Source of the DNA: CADCTB01 sp038214685
GTDB taxonomy: Bacteria > Actinomycetota > Acidimicrobiia > Acidimicrobiales > AC-14
Length of the DNA stretch: 7,956 nt
Assembly (NCBI GenBank): GCA_038214685.1
Contig: JBBQRO010000152.1
Coordinates: 1-7,956 of the forward strand
Direction: 5' to 3'
Positions 5,144-7,956 of the stretch are shown here, piece after piece. Each line of letters opens with the position of its first letter. Within the stretch, counting starts at the first letter, position 1. The notes beneath the pieces are model-generated. The model was not told the origin of the DNA, searched no databases, and saw only the letters and a list, made by a program, of their open reading frames with translations. A program made the translations under genes and the position numbers.

Positions 5144-6688
5144 CTAGGGCTTGGTCACCGAGGCGCCCTGCTTGCTCACCGTCACGCGGCCGGTGGCGTC
5201 GATGCTGAAGTGCTGGGTGCTGTTGACGAAGACGGTGCCGGCGCCGGTGGTGGCGGCGCGACGGAAGCGGTTGGGGATGTTCCAGAAGAACGATCCGGCG
5301 CTGAACGGCGCCGGCAGGCCACTGATGCCGGCCTCGTCGGTGAGGTTGGGGCCGATCCGGAGGAAGTTGGGGGTCGGAATGTGGTTGAGGTTCACGCCTG
5401 CCGCGATGAGGGGCTGGAAGTAGGTGCCGGTGATCCCGGTCGGAGCGCCCGCCGCCGCGGTGTTGTCGCTCACCTCCAGCCACTCGCAGTTCCCGAAGTT
5501 GACGCTGCGGGCGCCGAAGCGCGGCGACTGGATCATGTCGGCGCCCGCCGGCGCGGCGGCCGGTTCCGACTGCTTGACCATGCGCAGGCTGCTGGGCGCC
5601 ACGACGATCATGTCGACCGACGTGGTCTGCCCCGTGACCGGGTCCGTGGCGGTGATCGTGGCCGGTCCAGGCGTCGCCAGCTCCCAGGCGTACTCGGTGC
5701 GCCCGAGCCGCTGCAGGGGGAACCCGGCCGTGGCCGACCAGTTCACCGCGGCGCCGCCGACCGAGAAGAAGACCACCTCGCCCATGGCCACGGTCCTGCG
5801 GGTGTCGGGGGTCCCGTCGGGCGCGTGCATGTCGGTGCGCGACGTGATGGTGAGAGGCCCGCCCGGGAGCGGGGGGATGGGGATGGGGGGCACCGGGCCG
5901 GGAAGCGGCGGGATCGGTTGCGGTGCGGTGTGAGCCGAGAACGCACCCCAGGTGGCCGGGCCGACGATACCGTCGGCCACCAGCGGAGGGTGCGACGACT
6001 GGAAGGCGATGACGGCGGTGCTGGTCTTGGAACCGAAGTCCCCGTCGACAGCGAGGGGAGGCGCCACCGCCAGGGCGTTGAGCTGGGTCTGGAGGTCGAA
6101 CACCGCAGGGACCTTCGAGCCACGCCGAACGGTCGGCCGGGACGGGTCGGCCGGCAACGGGCCGGCGTGGGGCGTGCCGGCCCCGTCGATGCCATGGCGC
6201 TGGGCCGTCGTCGCCGGCTGCTCCTGCTCTGCCACAAGGGCGGCCGCCCGGGGCGCTGCCACCGCGCTCGCCGCCGGGCCTTCCCGCGCCGCGATCTGGC
6301 TGTCGGCTTCCTCCCAGGTGAGACCGGGGCCGTCCTCCCCGCCTCCTTCGCCGATGGCGATGCCGCCACCGGCCTCCCGCAGGCCCGCCCCGGCCCCGTC
6401 GTTGAGGGTTCCGCTGATCGCCGGGCTCACCCCCCGCATCGCCGTCTTCCACAACGAGGGCGCAGGCGCCTTGGCCGAGGCCCCTCGGGCTCGGAGCATC
6501 TCGCCGACGGCGCGGTTGCCAGCGCTGCTCTGGAGCTGGAGCATCCGGGCCACGACGGTGTCGGCCCCGCCGGCTCGGCCGCCGGTGGGCGCGTAGCTGC
6601 GGAGGCGGCGGCCCAGCTGGTCGTCGGTGTCGACCTTGGTCGGTGCCCGTCGGACCACGCACGAATTGTCCTCTTGATTGCGGGCCAT
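5144..6688 (-). CDS. Mosaic cargo-like protein: AGNRAV motif, peptidoglycan-binding domain, Ig-like and novel C-terminal domain
   Basis: 514 residues from ATG 6688, with GAGAA seven bases upstream. The frame stays open upstream to 6805, but that part is the antisense of the ahcY relic, so the ATG is preferred. Residues 49-65 read MLQLQSSAGNRAVGEML, the LQxxAGNxAV motif common near the N-terminus of proteins encoded with extracellular contractile injection systems and DUF4157 proteins; no HExxH is present. About 70-185 is Ala/Gly-rich and probably disordered. Residues 187-251 are a peptidoglycan-binding (PG_binding_1) domain with LQTQLNAL, VDGDFGSKTSTAVIAFQ and DGIVGPATWGAF. A proline-rich linker (about 256-277) follows, then an Ig-like beta domain (about 278-372), then an unassigned C-terminal domain (about 373-514) with Asn/Phe/Trp-rich motifs NFGNCEWLEV, NHIPTPNFLRIG and FFWNIPNRFRR. 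No Sec signal. The layout fits a protein delivered to or acting on cell envelopes; the actual activity is unknown. Confidence 0.85.
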   Translation of the reverse strand: MARNQEDNSCVVRRAPTKVDTDDQLGRRLRSYAPTGGRAGGADTVVARMLQLQSSAGNRAVGEMLRARGASAKAPAPSLWKTAMRGVSPAISGTLNDGAGAGLREAGGGIAIGEGGGEDGPGLTWEEADSQIAAREGPAASAVAAPRAAALVAEQEQPATTAQRHGIDGAGTPHAGPLPADPSRPTVRRGSKVPAVFDLQTQLNALAVAPPLAVDGDFGSKTSTAVIAFQSSHPPLVADGIVGPATWGAFSAHTAPQPIPPLPGPVPPIPIPPLPGGPLTITSRTDMHAPDGTPDTRRTVAMGEVVFFSVGGAAVNWSATAGFPLQRLGRTEYAWELATPGPATITATDPVTGQTTSVDMIVVAPSSLRMVKQSEPAAAPAGADMIQSPRFGARSVNFGNCEWLEVSDNTAAAGAPTGITGTYFQPLIAAGVNLNHIPTPNFLRIGPNLTDEAGISGLPAPFSAGSFFWNIPNRFRRAATTGAGTVFVNSTQHFSIDATGRVTVSKQGASVTKP

Positions 6689-6727
6689 GTCAACGTTCTC
6701 GAGACGCACCGGCCTTTCCCTCGACCC

Positions 6728-6817
6728 GTCCGCCTCACCACGCTCACCGACGACTAGGCCGCCTACCTCGGCATCCCGGTCGACGGCCCCTACAAGGCCG
6801 ACCACTACAAGGACTGA
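6728..6817 (+). pseudogene. ahcY: C-terminal relic of S-adenosylhomocysteine hydrolase
   Basis: Plus-strand codons from 6728 read VRLTTLTDD, an amber TAG (6755-6757), then AAYLGIPVDGPYKADHYKD and TGA (6815-6817). This matches the extreme C-terminus of adenosylhomocysteinase, typically LTxLTxEQAxYxGVxVEGPYKPDHYRY, with TAG where a Gln CAG is expected. That enzyme splits S-adenosylhomocysteine to adenosine and homocysteine and is normally about 420-490 residues; only the last 30 codons survive. Homology stops abruptly near 6728, where the leader of the cargo-like gene on the other strand begins, so a recombination joint lies at about 6720-6728. The relic overlaps the 3' end of the convergent methyltransferase-like gene by 13 bases, probably the original gene arrangement. 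It is non-functional here; an intact copy may lie elsewhere. Confidence 0.82.
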
Positions 6818-7956
6818 CGGGCGGTCTCGATCTCGGCGGCCAGGGCCCGGGCCCCCTCGAGTCCGGGTGCCACGGCCAGCGCGTCGTGCACCTGCTGCAT
6901 CGCTGCGTCCAGGTCTCCCAGCGCTTGGTGGGACCTGGCCGCGGCGAGGTGGACCTCAGGGTGCGGCCCCCGACCCTGCAGCGAGGCGGCGAATAGCTCG
7001 AGGGCCTTCCGGTGGTGGTCGATGTCGGCCAGGACCTGCCCGAGGCACAGGGCCACGTCGACGGCCTCGCCAATGGGGAACCAGTCCTCGTACACGCGCT
7101 GGACGGCCAGGGCCAGGTCGCCCTTGACCGGCCCGGCCGCCTCCGGGGCGAGCTCTCGCAGCGAGCCGAACAGCTCGAAGAACACCTGGGTGTCGAAGCG
7201 GGCGATGCGCAGCATGCTCAGCGCCTGCTCGAGGGTGAGCCTCTCGCCGACCGGGCCCGTGCCGGTGCGCGCCGTGTAGATGTCGCCGGGGCCGCCCTCG
7301 GCCAGCTGGTCGGCGTAGCGGACGGAGGTCTCGGCGGGGTGGACGTCGCCCAGCACGAACGCCCCGACGACGAGGTGCTGGGCCCCGTGGGCCGGGACCA
7401 TGGCCGTCCCGCCGCGGGCCCGGACGACCTGGGCGATGGCGTTGAAGTCGACCATGAGCGAGAAGCACCCGCCATGGGGGACGATGCCGGGCCAGCCCTG
7501 CCCGAACAGCTCTCTGCCCTGGGCCCAGCCCTTGTCGGCGACCAGGGCCAGCATCGGTGCCGATGCGGCGTCGGCCAGCTGCTCGAGGCAGGCGATGGCG
7601 GCGGTCGGCAGCAGCACCACCGTGCTGCCGAGCACCTCGGCGTAGCGGGCGATCACCGCGTCGATGTCGAGGTTGCCGGTCGACGGCGCCGCCCCGGTCG
7701 CCGCGTCCCACACGAAGCTGAGCAGCTCCAGGGCGCCGGGGTCGTCGAGGTCCACGTCCGGGGCGGCGGCGTGGAGGCTCAGCCGGGCCTCGTGGGCAAC
7801 GCCACCCTGAAGGAAGAAGGCGTCGGCGGGCACGCTGTCGAAGACGTAGTTGGCGATCACCACGAGCGGCCGCCCCTCGAGCACCTCCCCCGTCCGCCAG
7901 GTGCGGACCTCGCCGGGGGCGGCGGCGTCGACGGTGGCCAGGTCGAGCCAGCCCTC
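6805..7956 (-). CDS. SAM-methyltransferase-like protein with C-terminal TPR repeats, 5' end cut by window
   Basis: The frame is open from the right edge (7956) to TAG 6807-6805, 383 codons. The GTG at 7884 lies inside the protein and is not the true start, because the residues before it (EGWLDLATVDAAAPGEVRTW) read as continuous protein. Early in the visible part, LVVIANYVFDSVPADAF resembles the NEFFDALP segment of MidA-type SAM-dependent methyltransferases; the SAM-binding GxGxG part would lie outside. The middle holds ADKGW, HGGCFSLMVDFNAIAQ and PAHGAQHLVVGAFVLG, then ETSVRYADQL. The last about 84 residues form two to three TPR-like helix pairs (KALELFAASLQ, HLAAARSHQALGDLDAAMQQ). I recall a widespread bacterial family with this order, without a proven substrate. 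Methyl transfer is inferred. Adjacency to a relic of the enzyme that removes S-adenosylhomocysteine, the product of methylation, is suggestive of an old functional pairing. Confidence 0.75.
   Translation of the reverse strand, partial: EGWLDLATVDAAAPGEVRTWRTGEVLEGRPLVVIANYVFDSVPADAFFLQGGVAHEARLSLHAAAPDVDLDDPGALELLSFVWDAATGAAPSTGNLDIDAVIARYAEVLGSTVVLLPTAAIACLEQLADAASAPMLALVADKGWAQGRELFGQGWPGIVPHGGCFSLMVDFNAIAQVVRARGGTAMVPAHGAQHLVVGAFVLGDVHPAETSVRYADQLAEGGPGDIYTARTGTGPVGERLTLEQALSMLRIARFDTQVFFELFGSLRELAPEAAGPVKGDLALAVQRVYEDWFPIGEAVDVALCLGQVLADIDHHRKALELFAASLQGRGPHPEVHLAAARSHQALGDLDAAMQQVHDALAVAPGLEGARALAAEIETARQSL

Noticed and set aside
4617..6662. 681-codon open frame on the minus strand in a shifted frame
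   Set aside because: Arg/Pro/His-rich throughout, without domains, while the neighbouring frame has a clear peptidoglycan-binding domain.
4946..6757. 603-codon open frame on the plus strand opposite the mosaic protein
   Set aside because: Composition (Gly/Arg/His-rich, no domains) is that of a mirror frame in high-GC DNA. Only its last few codons coincide with the ahcY relic.
6689..6805. 39-codon N-terminal extension of the mosaic protein starting at GTG 6805
   Set aside because: The extension is the antisense of the ahcY relic and the leader, and has no ribosome site; ATG 6688 has GAGAA at a proper distance.
7884..7956. Start of the TPR protein at GTG 7884
   Set aside because: The frame stays open and protein-like to the window edge, so the GTG is an internal valine codon.
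1..7956. CRISPR array, tRNA or rRNA genes, retron or other structured RNA genes
   Set aside because: No regularly spaced repeats, no cloverleaf with conserved TTCGANTC-like loop and no rRNA signature sequences were seen on either strand.

Overview
The window is very GC-rich, uses GTG and ATG starts and short intergenic gaps, and encodes proteins with an actinobacterial flavour. An actinomycetote (soil or other environmental) chromosome is the most likely source. It reads as the edge of a mobile or accessory region rather than a core operon.

Layout from left to right. 1-1117 (minus): a tyrosine site-specific recombinase (integrase) that runs off the left edge just before its second active-site box. 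1118-1270: a short control or recombination region with an 11-bp direct repeat and nested inverted repeats. 1300-1954 (plus): the decayed 3' part of a KAP-type P-loop NTPase, readable only by switching among three frames. 1955-2199: no gene, but one 12-bp palindrome inside a larger inverted repeat. 2200-2489 (plus): a collapsed FAD-dependent monooxygenase retaining only its N-terminal FAD fold and a degenerate GD motif. 2486-4451 (plus): an intact overlapping pair, a leaderless subtilisin-like (S8) protease with a complete catalytic set and a 370-residue protein with a glycine-zipper membrane segment. 4452-4810: non-coding gap between convergent units with strong hairpins. 4811-6688 (minus): a 514-residue mosaic protein (LQxxAGNRAV motif, peptidoglycan-binding domain, proline-rich linker, Ig-like segment, unknown C-terminal domain) and, with a directly abutting stop/start, a 110-residue beta-sandwich protein. 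6728-6817 (plus): a 30-codon relic of the C-terminus of S-adenosylhomocysteine hydrolase with an internal amber codon. 6805-7956 (minus): the C-terminal two thirds or more of a methyltransferase-like protein ending in TPR repeats, running off the right edge.

How it fits together. The integrase, the two pseudogenes and the amputated ahcY tail mark a region that has been repeatedly broken and rejoined. The two intact clusters between them are cargo candidates. The motif in the 514-residue protein is of the kind found in proteins encoded near extracellular contractile injection systems (eCIS), but no eCIS structural gene lies in the window. The protease plus glycine-zipper pair is the most system-like unit here: two translationally coupled proteins, one a protease and the other a probable membrane-active partner or substrate. 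Its function is not established by the sequence.
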